Assembly (NCBI GenBank): GCA_029940345.1
Contig: JAOZRC010000448.1
Span: forward strand, 1-5,078
Direction: 5' to 3'
Source: Desulfobacterales bacterium
GTDB taxonomy: Bacteria; Desulfobacterota; Desulfobacteria; Desulfobacterales; JAUCGF01
Length of the DNA stretch: 5,078 bases
Shown: one piece after another, positions 1 to 4,872 of the stretch
Layout of the letters: each line of letters opens with the position of its first letter
Numbering within the stretch: the stretch's first letter is position 1
The notes under the pieces: model-generated
The model's input: only the letters and a program-made list of their open reading frames with translations
Told to the model about the DNA's origin: nothing
Database searches by the model: none
Program-made: the position numbers and the translations under genes

Positions 1-89
1 ACGAGCAGTGCGGGAAATACCCGAAAACTTTTGGCCGAGTACTTAAATGGAAAATTAAACAATAAACTCAAGCTTTGGATCATGCTCCT

Positions 90-473
90 TCAGGAGGGCC
101 GATTGCTTAAAACCCACTGGATCGAGTCAAGCAGCGCCTGGTCGTCAACAGGTTTTTGAAAATAGCCGGACGCGCCGACTCCTTTGGCTTCACCCCGTAT
201 TTTATCGGTGTCGAACGCGGTGATGAAAATAACCGGCAGCCTGGAACCTTTGGCCACAAGCTTTTTTCGGAGCTTAATCCCATCCATAACAGGCATTTTG
301 ATATCGGCAATCAGGCACGCTTTCTGATCCCTGAAGTCTGAGTCAAGGAATTCCTGCCCCGATGCAAAAGTTTTGACGTCCATGCCCATTGAGAGAATTA
401 GCCGTTTCATCGCCTTAAGCACAGATTCTTCATCATCTACAAGGTAAATCATCGGCTTCCTTGCTTCTCGCAC
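90..473 (-). CDS. single-domain response regulator (receiver only, CheY-like)
   Basis: This 127-residue protein consists of one REC domain with no output domain. The acidic pair D13-D14 (LVDDEE), phospho-acceptor D57 (ADIKMP, then MDG), switch T85 (FITAF) and K107 followed by P108 are all present, so it should accept phosphate. It resembles the receiver half of the FixJ-like protein encoded upstream and probably arose from that family. The start is GTG at 473-471, chosen because AAAGGAG (complement of 481-487) lies 7 nt before it; the internal ATG at codon 8 has no comparable site. It is the last gene of the signalling cluster, separated from the regulator gene by 163 nt that contain candidate operators. 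Its role is inferred: a phosphate sink or competitor for the neighbouring kinase, or a receiver that acts through protein contacts. No clear terminator follows it. Confidence 0.93.
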   Translation of the reverse strand: MREARKPMIYLVDDEESVLKAMKRLILSMGMDVKTFASGQEFLDSDFRDQKACLIADIKMPVMDGIKLRKKLVAKGSRLPVIFITAFDTDKIRGEAKGVGASGYFQKPVDDQALLDSIQWVLSNRPS

Positions 474-488
474 AGCAGAACTCCTTTC

Positions 489-504
489 GGTTTACGACCA
501 AACC
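489..504. other. short inverted repeat in the receiver gene leader
   Basis: GGTTT (489-493) and AAACC (500-504) form a perfect 5-bp inverted repeat around six bases. It ends one base before the Shine-Dalgarno sequence of the receiver gene. It could be a small mRNA hairpin beside the ribosome site or a half-operator. The arms are short enough to occur by chance. Confidence 0.25.
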
Positions 505-552
505 TTCCTTATCTTTTATGTTGAATAGCTGAAAGAATAAGAAAAAGATATT

Positions 553-582
553 GGACCTTAGTCCATCAGACTTTGGTCTGAT
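553..582. promoter_or_regulatory. tandem palindromes, candidate FixJ-type operator (or weak terminator)
   Basis: GGACCTTAGTCC (553-564) and AGACTTTGGTCT (568-579) are two hairpin-forming palindromes that share the pattern RGACYTTRGTCY and lie exactly 15 bp apart. The second extends to a 7-bp arm, ATCAGAC/GTCTGAT (565-571 and 576-582). They lie between the FixJ-like gene and the receiver gene, about 80-110 nt upstream of the receiver start. Repetition of one palindromic pattern suggests binding sites for a dimeric NarL/FixJ-type regulator, most simply the product of the gene just upstream. On the minus strand the sequence after the hairpins is T-rich (TATCTTTTTC), so an intercistronic terminator or attenuator is the alternative. 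No convincing -35/-10 pair was identified after it. Confidence 0.5.
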
Positions 583-636
583 AAGGGGGTGGTTCGAGAC
601 ATAGGGTGAAGGAAAATCAGGGGATATGGAATTGAT

Positions 637-1269
637 TTAGAGCAGCACTTCGGCAGGTTTGATGTGCGCTTGCTCCGTAAGCCGCACGAGCTCCGCCACG
701 GAACCCACGCTCATCTTCTGCATGACGCGTCCACGGTGGACCTTAACGGTTTTTTCACTAATCTTCAGGGTATAGGCGATCTGTTTATTCAGCATACCGG
801 TGATCACGTATGTTAAAATTTCGTATTCCCTGGGTGTCAACGATTCCAGGCACCGGTGGATTTTTTCCAATTTCTCCCGTATAGTCCGCGCCTTGGTATC
901 TCTCTGAAGGGCTTCATGCACCGCATCAAGAAGGTCTGTATCATCAAATGGTTTGCTCAGGAAATTGACGGCACCCTTTTTTATCGCTTTCACGGTCATG
1001 GGTATATCACCATGACCGGTAATGAAGATAATCGGCATGGCATATTCTTGGGATAGAAGTTTTTCCTGCAGTTCCAGACCACTGACACCGGGCATTTTTA
1101 CATCCAGGATCAGACAGGAAGGTCCTTTATGGGAGTGCCGTTCTAAAAACGCATTGGCAGCGGCAAAGGTTTCGACGGCGAACCCCGCAGACCGGATGAG
1201 CCGGTCCAGACTCTTGCGAACAGACAGATCGTCATCCACAACAAAGACCATAGCGTTTTCAACTGTCAT
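637..1269 (-). CDS. FixJ-family response regulator with LuxR/NarL-type HTH
   Basis: This 210-residue DNA-binding response regulator has the usual FixJ-family length. The receiver domain (about 5-122) has D12-D13, phospho-acceptor D56 (LILDVKMPG), T84 (FITGHGD) and K106 followed by PF. A linker of about 20 residues leads to a LuxR-type helix-turn-helix: LTPREYEIL at 144-152, then the recognition region 158-186 containing NKQIA and SEKTVKVHR. The ATG at 1269 is preceded by GGGAG about 12 nt upstream, inside the end of the kinase gene. Only 5 nt separate the kinase stop from this start, so translation is probably coupled. It is the expected phosphorylation target of the kinase encoded just upstream. 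The target genes cannot be read from the window, although the tandem palindromes downstream are a candidate site. The symbol fixJ is withheld because nothing here links it to nitrogen fixation. Confidence 0.96.
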   Translation of the reverse strand: MTVENAMVFVVDDDLSVRKSLDRLIRSAGFAVETFAAANAFLERHSHKGPSCLILDVKMPGVSGLELQEKLLSQEYAMPIIFITGHGDIPMTVKAIKKGAVNFLSKPFDDTDLLDAVHEALQRDTKARTIREKLEKIHRCLESLTPREYEILTYVITGMLNKQIAYTLKISEKTVKVHRGRVMQKMSVGSVAELVRLTEQAHIKPAEVLL

Positions 1270-1274
1270 AATTT

Positions 1275-2771
1275 TTAAACACTCCCTTTTAGCGGTTTGT
1301 TTTCATAAATAGCGGGCTTGCTTATCGGCAGGGTAAAGGCAAACACAGCCCCTCCTTCAGGATTATCAGAAACCCAGATACGACCATCGTGCTGTTCGAT
1401 AATAGATTTACTGATCGGAAGCCCCATACCCATGCCCTTGTTTTTGGTCGTGTAGAACGCCTCAAAGACGGCTTCTGGTTTATGAGCCTCAATTCCAGGG
1501 CCTGAATCACTCACACTGACAAGAATACTGTCGGATTCTCCGACCCGGGTGGATATACGAATCTCACGGGTTCCATCAGGCAGGCCTTTCACGGCATCAA
1601 ACGCATTTACGAGCAGATTGAGAATAACCTGTTGGATCTGAATCCGGTCGCCGTATACATCGGGAATCCCTGTATCAAGATCCATTGCGATTGAGGCATT
1701 TATAATGATGATCTCGCTCCGGAGCAGGTCGACAATCTCTTGGATAACCACATTGAGTTCCAACGCCTCGCACTTAAGGGCCTCTTTCTTAAGCATCCTG
1801 CGCAACCGCCGGATCACTTCGGCGGCACGTTTGTCATCTGATACGATATCGTGTAGCGCATCTCGCACCTCGTGGAAATCGGGCTGTTCCGCCTTCAGGA
1901 ACCGGATAGCCGCCTGGGCATTGCTCAATATCGCTGCCAGTGGTTGGTTAATTTCATGCGCCAGGGCGGCTGTAAGCGTTCCCATAGTCGCCACGCGATC
2001 CAAATGCTTCACCTCAGCCTGCAGAGTGGCACGGGAGACCATGGCCTCTTTCAAGCGTGAGACCATTTGGTCAAATGTTTTGCTGAACCGGCCCAGTTCA
2101 TCATTTTTTTTTGAGGCGATCTGAAAGTCAAGATTTCCAGAGCCGACAATTTCTGTTGCTCGAGATAGCTTGGCAATCGGTTTGGAAATACTCCGACCGA
2201 TAAAAGTTGTCAGTAAGGCGATTAATATTCCTGAAAGCAGCATAACAGCGATGAGAAACCAGCTCAATCTTTTATGGGTGATGAATAAATCCTTTTGAGA
2301 CCTTTGGTGCAGTTGAACCGAGTGACGGATCATGTTTTGAGAACCCAATTCAATCCGGCTTTGCAGGAGTTTATAAATTTTTTTAAAAAAAGCATCATTT
2401 TTTTCATAATCCGGATCTTCGTGTAATGACACCATACGACCAAAATGGACAGTTATATGGGCCTGGTTTTTGCGTAAGGTTTTTAAGGTGCTCTCATCTT
2501 TGAGATTATTAAACGAAATTTCATTGAGCAAAAGCGACAGGGCCTTGTTTTGGATATTCCACTGTTCTCGTGGTCTTTCTTCAAGGTGCAAAAGATATTC
2601 ATGCATCAACACGTCAAGTTTGAATATATTCACAATAGCAGATGTTATAATTGTATCTTGAATCTCCTTTTGATGTATTTTTTGGAATGACAACCAGACA
2701 ATAACGGCAGATGCTATTGTCATGCATATAACAATCGTTGGGATAATCTTCAGCTTGGTTGTGATCTTCAT
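1275..2771 (-). CDS. membrane sensor histidine kinase (HAMP-HisKA-HATPase_c)
   Basis: This 498-residue protein is a complete transmembrane kinase. Hydrophobic segments at about 9-29 and 169-191 enclose a periplasmic region (30-168) that is mostly predicted helical, probably a four-helix bundle; residues 60-72 (HLEERPREQW) look like a motif common in such kinases. HAMP follows at about 192-245 (SKPIAKL to DELGRFS). The dimerisation domain carries the H-box HEINQPLAA with H272. The ATPase domain has the N-box around N385/N389 (LNLLVNAFDA), the G1 box SDSGPGI (421-427), the F-box FEAFYTTK and the G2 box GMGMGLPIS (446-454). All catalytic motifs are intact. The HEINQPL type resembles FixL- and DctB-like kinases, which fits the FixJ-like partner 5 nt downstream. 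The ATG at 2771 has TTAGGA about 9 nt before it. The gene starts 11 nt after the binding-protein stop, so the two are probably co-transcribed. The signal sensed is unknown. Confidence 0.96.
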   Translation of the reverse strand: MKITTKLKIIPTIVICMTIASAVIVWLSFQKIHQKEIQDTIITSAIVNIFKLDVLMHEYLLHLEERPREQWNIQNKALSLLLNEISFNNLKDESTLKTLRKNQAHITVHFGRMVSLHEDPDYEKNDAFFKKIYKLLQSRIELGSQNMIRHSVQLHQRSQKDLFITHKRLSWFLIAVMLLSGILIALLTTFIGRSISKPIAKLSRATEIVGSGNLDFQIASKKNDELGRFSKTFDQMVSRLKEAMVSRATLQAEVKHLDRVATMGTLTAALAHEINQPLAAILSNAQAAIRFLKAEQPDFHEVRDALHDIVSDDKRAAEVIRRLRRMLKKEALKCEALELNVVIQEIVDLLRSEIIIINASIAMDLDTGIPDVYGDRIQIQQVILNLLVNAFDAVKGLPDGTREIRISTRVGESDSILVSVSDSGPGIEAHKPEAVFEAFYTTKNKGMGMGLPISKSIIEQHDGRIWVSDNPEGGAVFAFTLPISKPAIYENKPLKGSV

Positions 2772-2782
2772 GAATGGTTTTC

Positions 2783-3793
2783 CTAATGAACGATATGAAT
2801 CCCTTCCGGCTTGACCTGTCGCAGCCCATTGAAATAAAAATATCCCAACAGATTCGGCATCTTACCATAGTCTGTCTGTCGGTCGGATATCAACCATCGA
2901 GCCTGATCCTCCAGTGCGATCAAAAGGGAATGATCCAGGATAAGTTCACACCTGACCAGGGAATAGATATAGTCAAAATGCGCTTTGCTATGCTTCGATT
3001 GCTTGTATATTGCCTGTCCGGCGGCAACCGGATTGTTTTCCATAAAGACTTCGGCTTTCCTGAGCACTGTGAGAAATTGATGCACCTTATGCGCATTCTG
3101 ACGAACGAATTGCTCCTGGGCGCTAACTATCCAAAAAAACTGTTTGCCTCTATGTGGCGGCCAGTCATATATCAAATTGTCTAAGTTATGCTTGATCATC
3201 ATAACATACGGTTCCCAAAGGACGGCCGCATCAACAGTTCCGTTAATAAACGCTTCATACACCGCCTTGGGAGTTGATAATCTGATGATATTCACATCAT
3301 TAATCTTGATTCCATGATAGAGGAGGAAAACCCTCACATCAAACTCGCAACTGGACTCGGAAATCAGGGCAATCCTTCGCCCCTTCAGATCTGAAGGCGT
3401 TTTAATACCGATGCCCTTTTGAGCCACTACCCGTATTGATTCAGATGTGGCGATAGAAGCGATAATTCTTATATCGGCGCCCATCAACAAATTTTTCAAA
3501 AATATAAATTCCCCGGTGAATGCCAAATCAACCTCTTTTTTATTAAGCGCACTCAAGGCCTGGCCACCTGAAGCATACTCTTTGTAAGTGATTTGCAATC
3601 CGTTTTTTTTAAACAACCCCAAGTCCTTTGCCAGTAAAACCAGACCTGTCATTTCCGCGCCATCCGGTTGGATGCCTAATGTCAATCCCACAGGGGCGCT
3701 GGTCAATTTCCCAATTTTATCATTGCCACATGCATTGATGAGCGCAAGAAATATTATAAAAAAAGGAAACCATTGCAGTATTTTTTCAGACAT
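2783..3793 (-). CDS. NMT1/SsuA-like substrate-binding lipoprotein, probable kinase sensor partner
   Basis: From the ATG at 3793 this is a 336-residue periplasmic binding protein of the NMT1/THI5-SsuA-TauA-NrtA type. Residues 1-22 are a lipoprotein signal: a short basic start, a hydrophobic stretch and the lipobox INAC, with C22 as the lipidated residue. Family features follow: LAKDLGLFKKNGL (54-66), SGGQALSALNKKEVDLAF (75-92), KTPSDLKGRRIAL (131-143) and NGTVDAAVLWEPY (184-196). The C-terminal region (ALEDQARW, then NGLRQVKPEGI) resembles binding domains I recall beside or fused to histidine kinases in Desulfobacterota. An in-frame TTG at 3823 would add 10 residues. I prefer the ATG because it gives a compact signal peptide, though neither start has a strong Shine-Dalgarno site. 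With no permease or ATPase visible and the kinase 11 nt downstream, a sensory role is more likely than transport. The ligand is unknown; relatives bind small organic molecules such as sulfonates and pyrimidine precursors. Confidence 0.9.
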   Translation of the reverse strand: MSEKILQWFPFFIIFLALINACGNDKIGKLTSAPVGLTLGIQPDGAEMTGLVLLAKDLGLFKKNGLQITYKEYASGGQALSALNKKEVDLAFTGEFIFLKNLLMGADIRIIASIATSESIRVVAQKGIGIKTPSDLKGRRIALISESSCEFDVRVFLLYHGIKINDVNIIRLSTPKAVYEAFINGTVDAAVLWEPYVMMIKHNLDNLIYDWPPHRGKQFFWIVSAQEQFVRQNAHKVHQFLTVLRKAEVFMENNPVAAGQAIYKQSKHSKAHFDYIYSLVRCELILDHSLLIALEDQARWLISDRQTDYGKMPNLLGYFYFNGLRQVKPEGIHIVH

Positions 3794-3846
3794 AATAGCA
3801 GTCTTCGGCTTATTGTTTATCAAAGTTGTTCGATTTTTTGATGGGT

Positions 3847-3874
3847 TCTATAATTTGTAAATAATGGCTACCAA
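3847..3874 (-). promoter_or_regulatory. candidate sigma70-like promoter spanning a repeat-element end
   Basis: On the minus strand TTGGTA (complement of 3869-3874) and TATAGA (complement of 3847-3852) are separated by 16 bp. Each matches four of six consensus bases. The site lies about 55-80 nt upstream of the binding-protein ATG, where the cluster promoter would be expected. The -35-like hexamer lies inside the terminal repeat of the foldback element and the -10-like hexamer in the native flank. The match is moderate and the region is AT-rich, so chance is a real possibility. Confidence 0.27.
3858..3865. repeat. target-site duplication, left copy (TAAATAAT)
   Basis: The eight bases TAAATAAT directly abut the left end (GGCTACC) of the foldback element. 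They recur identically at 4049-4056, directly after its right end (GGTAGCC). A perfect direct repeat touching both ends of a terminal inverted repeat is the usual footprint of a transposition event. Confidence 0.75.
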
Positions 3875-3902
3875 CCTAAGGCGGGACACATTCTGATTAG
3901 TT

Positions 3903-3930
3903 GCTCGTTACGAGGCTCTGCCTCGTAACG
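3903..3930 (+). repeat. internal palindromic arm, left (REP-like hairpin)
   Basis: CGTTACGAGGC (3906-3916) and GCCTCGTAACG (3920-3930) form an 11-bp perfect stem around the loop TCT. The 28-base unit starting at GCT (3903) returns in inverted orientation at 3993-4020 with one mismatch. It can thus form either a local hairpin or pair with the distant arm. Confidence 0.85.
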
Positions 3931-3992
3931 CACAGTGGCAGGCTCTGCCTGCTGCAAGACGTCTTGCGCAGGAGGCAGAGCCTCAGATTACC

Positions 3993-4020
3993 CGTTACGA
4001 GGCGGAGCCTCGTAACGAGC
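3993..4020 (-). repeat. internal palindromic arm, right (REP-like hairpin)
   Basis: CGTTACGAGGC (3993-4003) and GCCTCGTAACG (4007-4017) form an 11-bp stem around the loop GGA. The 28-base unit is the inverted partner of 3903-3930; the single difference lies at the loop edge. Stem bases are conserved between the two arms. Confidence 0.85.
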
Positions 4021-4048
4021 GGAAGTGTCCCGGCTTATGTAGGTAGCC

Positions 4049-4056
4049 TAAATAAT
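4049..4056. repeat. target-site duplication, right copy (TAAATAAT)
   Basis: This perfect copy of the left flank at 3858-3865 lies directly after GGTAGCC. Removing the element and one copy restores an uninterrupted AT-rich site, reading TATAATTTG, then TAAATAAT, then TTCGACC. Confidence 0.75.
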
Positions 4057-4075
4057 TTCGACCTGTTCAACGGCA

Positions 4076-4100
4076 GAAGTCATTTCGTCCCCGTTCCTAA
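4076..4100 (-). repeat. solo end of the GGAACGGGGAC repeat family
   Basis: Read on the minus strand this is TTAGGAACGGGGACGAAATG followed by ACTTC. It is a close relative of both ends of the foldback element at 4365-4544. It begins immediately after the TGA of the small ORF, in the same orientation that the right end of the other element has to the antitoxin gene. I see no inverted partner before the 3866-4048 element. It is probably a lone end or the remnant of a deleted element. Confidence 0.7.
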
Positions 4101-4277
4101 TCACCGTTTTACGAAAGGAGGAATTCCATCAAATTTCAAGATCATTTCAACAGGATTTTTTCCTGAATCTTTGATTTTTATAATGGATATATAATCCAAG
4201 TAATCATCAGATTTTGGGTGATGATACTTTGCTATTAATACTCTTTTTTCTTCATATACGATTTTAGCTTTTTTCAT
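4101..4277 (-). CDS. small orphan ORF, 58 residues, unknown function
   Basis: From the ATG at 4277 this would encode a lysine-rich, basic protein (MKKAKIVYEEKR start, FDGIPPFVKR end) with alternating hydrophobic and charged residues suggestive of beta strands. An in-frame GTG at 4286 would add three residues. I do not recognise the family, and there is no signal peptide, membrane segment or metal-binding pattern. No clear Shine-Dalgarno site precedes it. It starts about 13 nt after the attC-like palindrome (4291-4350), as first ORFs of gene cassettes often do, and its TGA abuts a repeat end (4076-4100). It could be a cassette gene of unknown function, a fragment or a chance ORF. The amino-acid composition looks protein-like, but the support is modest. 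Confidence 0.45.
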   Translation of the reverse strand: MKKAKIVYEEKRVLIAKYHHPKSDDYLDYISIIKIKDSGKNPVEMILKFDGIPPFVKR

Positions 4278-4290
4278 AGTGATCACGAAA

Positions 4291-4350
4291 CTGAACGTCG
4301 CAAATCATCAGGCGCGGCTTTTTGCGCTCCACTGAATTTGCATTGTTAGC
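4291..4350 (-). other. attC-like imperfect palindrome (possible integron recombination site)
   Basis: Read on the minus strand the layout is GCTAAC, spacer AAT, stem GCAAAT then TCAG, a 20-base centre holding GCGC/GCGC, stem CTGA, bulge TG, ATTTGC, spacer GAC, GTTCAG. The outer triplets AAC (complement of 4345-4347) and GTT (complement of 4294-4296), equal 3-base spacers, inner paired blocks, unpaired bases on one strand only and a variable central hairpin together match the architecture of integron attC sites. The 7-base core sites are imperfect: GTTCAGT breaks GTTRRRY at one position and CGCTAAC breaks RYYYAAC at two. Orientation agrees with the minus-strand genes on both sides. No integrase gene or second clear attC is visible, so a degenerate site or an unrelated palindrome remains possible. 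Confidence 0.4.
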
Positions 4351-4364
4351 GGTCTTCCTTTTAA

Positions 4365-4544
4365 GGAATGGGGACGAAATACCTTCCTCAAGTAGGCGCG
4401 CAGATTTGGGTCAGATTTGCCCGATCTCTAATCACAAAAGTTGAAGGAATAGCAGGCTATTTTGATTCTTTTGTGATCAGAGATCGGGTAAAGGTGGCCC
4501 GAAGCTGTGATGCATAATTGGGGAAGTTATTTTGTCCCCGTTCC
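4365..4544. mobile_element. second foldback element, about 180 bp, GGAACGGGGAC ends
   Basis: The left end GGAATGGGGACGAAATACC and the reverse complement of the right end, GGAACGGGGACAAAATAAC, match at 25 of the first 30 bases. At the centre CCCGATCTCTAATCACAAAAG-type arms (4420-4440 and 4468-4488) pair at 20 of 21 positions around a 27-base loop. That loop contains a further small hairpin, AATAGC/GCTATT (4448-4461). The intermediate arm sequence is more diverged but still alignable with one gap. There is no ORF inside. TAA flanks both ends (4362-4364 and 4545-4547), too short to call a target duplication with confidence. The right end runs into the antitoxin stop codon. I associate GGAACGGGGACGAAAT-type ends with REP-associated Y1 transposases, but that is from memory and no transposase is present here. 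Confidence 0.7.
4420..4488. repeat. central long hairpin of the second foldback element
   Basis: The 21-base arms at 4420-4440 and 4468-4488 are inverted copies with one mismatch (A:C opposite in TAATCAC/GTGATCA). They enclose 27 bases with an inner hairpin. In RNA read from the antitoxin gene this would form a strong stem. It is not followed by a T run in the right place for a classical terminator, though it could stabilise or end the toxin-antitoxin transcript. Confidence 0.75.
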
Positions 4545-4846
4545 TAAGCAGACAATGTTACTGTTTTTTTACCTTTTTTAGCTGTCAATTGATAACCTAA
4601 TGGCTTCAATAATGATACCATCGTCTTTATAGTAATATTTGACGGCTTCATTGATCTCATGTTTTGAATTACAGAGGTAGACACGCCAGATTCTTTAGAA
4701 AGTGTCCTTACGCTAATATGCTCTTCATCCATACCTTCAAGCAACAACTCAGAAAAAAGAAATTGTGCATATTCTTTTTCAAATTTCTTCTTCTGTTCTG
4801 AGTCGCTCATAACTCGTTCAAAAGTTGACTTCTTTTTATTCGGCAT
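4544..4846 (-). CDS. XRE-type antitoxin (HigA-like)
   Basis: From the ATG at 4846 this is a 100-residue protein. Residues 1-40 are charged and helical (SDSEQKKKFEKEYAQF, then LLLEG). Residues 44-88 form a Cro/C1-type helix-turn-helix: ISVRTLSKESGVSTSVIQNM, then NITIKTMVSLLKPLGYQL. The tail is lysine-rich. The ATG is chosen over an in-frame GTG at 4858 because GGAGGT (complement of 4851-4856) lies 4-5 nt before the ATG and would be overlapped by the GTG start. It follows the toxin gene by 26 nt, the toxin-first order typical of HigBA. The family normally neutralises the toxin and represses the shared promoter. The stop codon TAG is shared with the end of the foldback element at 4365-4544, so the last codons may have been set by that insertion. 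HigA is the likely subfamily; a more general XRE antitoxin is possible. Confidence 0.85.
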   Translation of the reverse strand: MPNKKKSTFERVMSDSEQKKKFEKEYAQFLFSELLLEGMDEEHISVRTLSKESGVSTSVIQNMRSMKPSNITIKTMVSLLKPLGYQLTAKKGKKTVTLSA

Positions 4847-4872
4847 AATAACCTCCACTTTTTACCCTTGAG

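Larger units (their letters stand above)
3866..4048. mobile_element. 183-bp foldback MITE-like element
   Basis: The element begins GGCTACC and ends GGTAGCC. The outer 28 bases of the two ends (3866-3893 and 4021-4048) match at 23 of 28 positions as inverted repeats. Inside lie 28-base arms (3903-3930 and 3993-4020) that match at 27 of 28. Four short hairpins of pattern GGC-NNN-GCC are centred near 3918, 3945, 3978 and 4005, and a perfect 14-bp palindrome GCAAGACGTCTTGC (3954-3967) sits at the middle. The whole unit is therefore one long imperfect palindrome of nested hairpins, more GC-rich than its flanks. It has no coding capacity that I believe. The 8-bp flanking duplication indicates insertion by a transposase acting in trans. 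Families that make 8-bp duplications include ISL3, IS1595, IS66 and IS256; the ends do not decide among them. A REP/BIME-like origin is the alternative. Confidence 0.8.

Noticed and set aside
11..23. CGGG-AAATA-CCCG hairpin near the window start
   Set aside because: It has only a 4-bp stem with no T run on the relevant strand and no gene context on the left. No function can be supported.
85..96. CTCC-TTCA-GGAG hairpin at the receiver stop codon as a terminator
   Set aside because: The stem has only 4-5 bp, overlaps the stop codon, and no T run follows it on the minus strand.
2614..2868. 84-residue minus-strand open frame across the lipoprotein-kinase junction
   Set aside because: It overlaps the end of one well-supported gene and the start of another in a different frame, with no family features.
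2774..3184. 136-residue plus-strand open frame
   Set aside because: It lies antisense to the lipoprotein gene, whose family motifs are clear, and it resembles no known protein. It is a shadow of that gene.
3794..3823. Upstream TTG start for the lipoprotein gene
   Set aside because: It has no Shine-Dalgarno site and would lengthen the signal peptide's leading segment by 10 residues. The ATG at 3793 gives a normal lipoprotein signal. It is not excluded.
3903..4020. CRISPR-like array from recurring GGC-NNN-GCC units
   Set aside because: The units are inverted rather than direct, are unequally spaced and have no unique spacers of constant length. The symmetry is that of one large palindrome.
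3901..4194. 97-residue plus-strand open frame
   Set aside because: Most of it translates the palindromic repeat element, and it overlaps the small minus-strand ORF. The frame is a by-product of repeat sequence.
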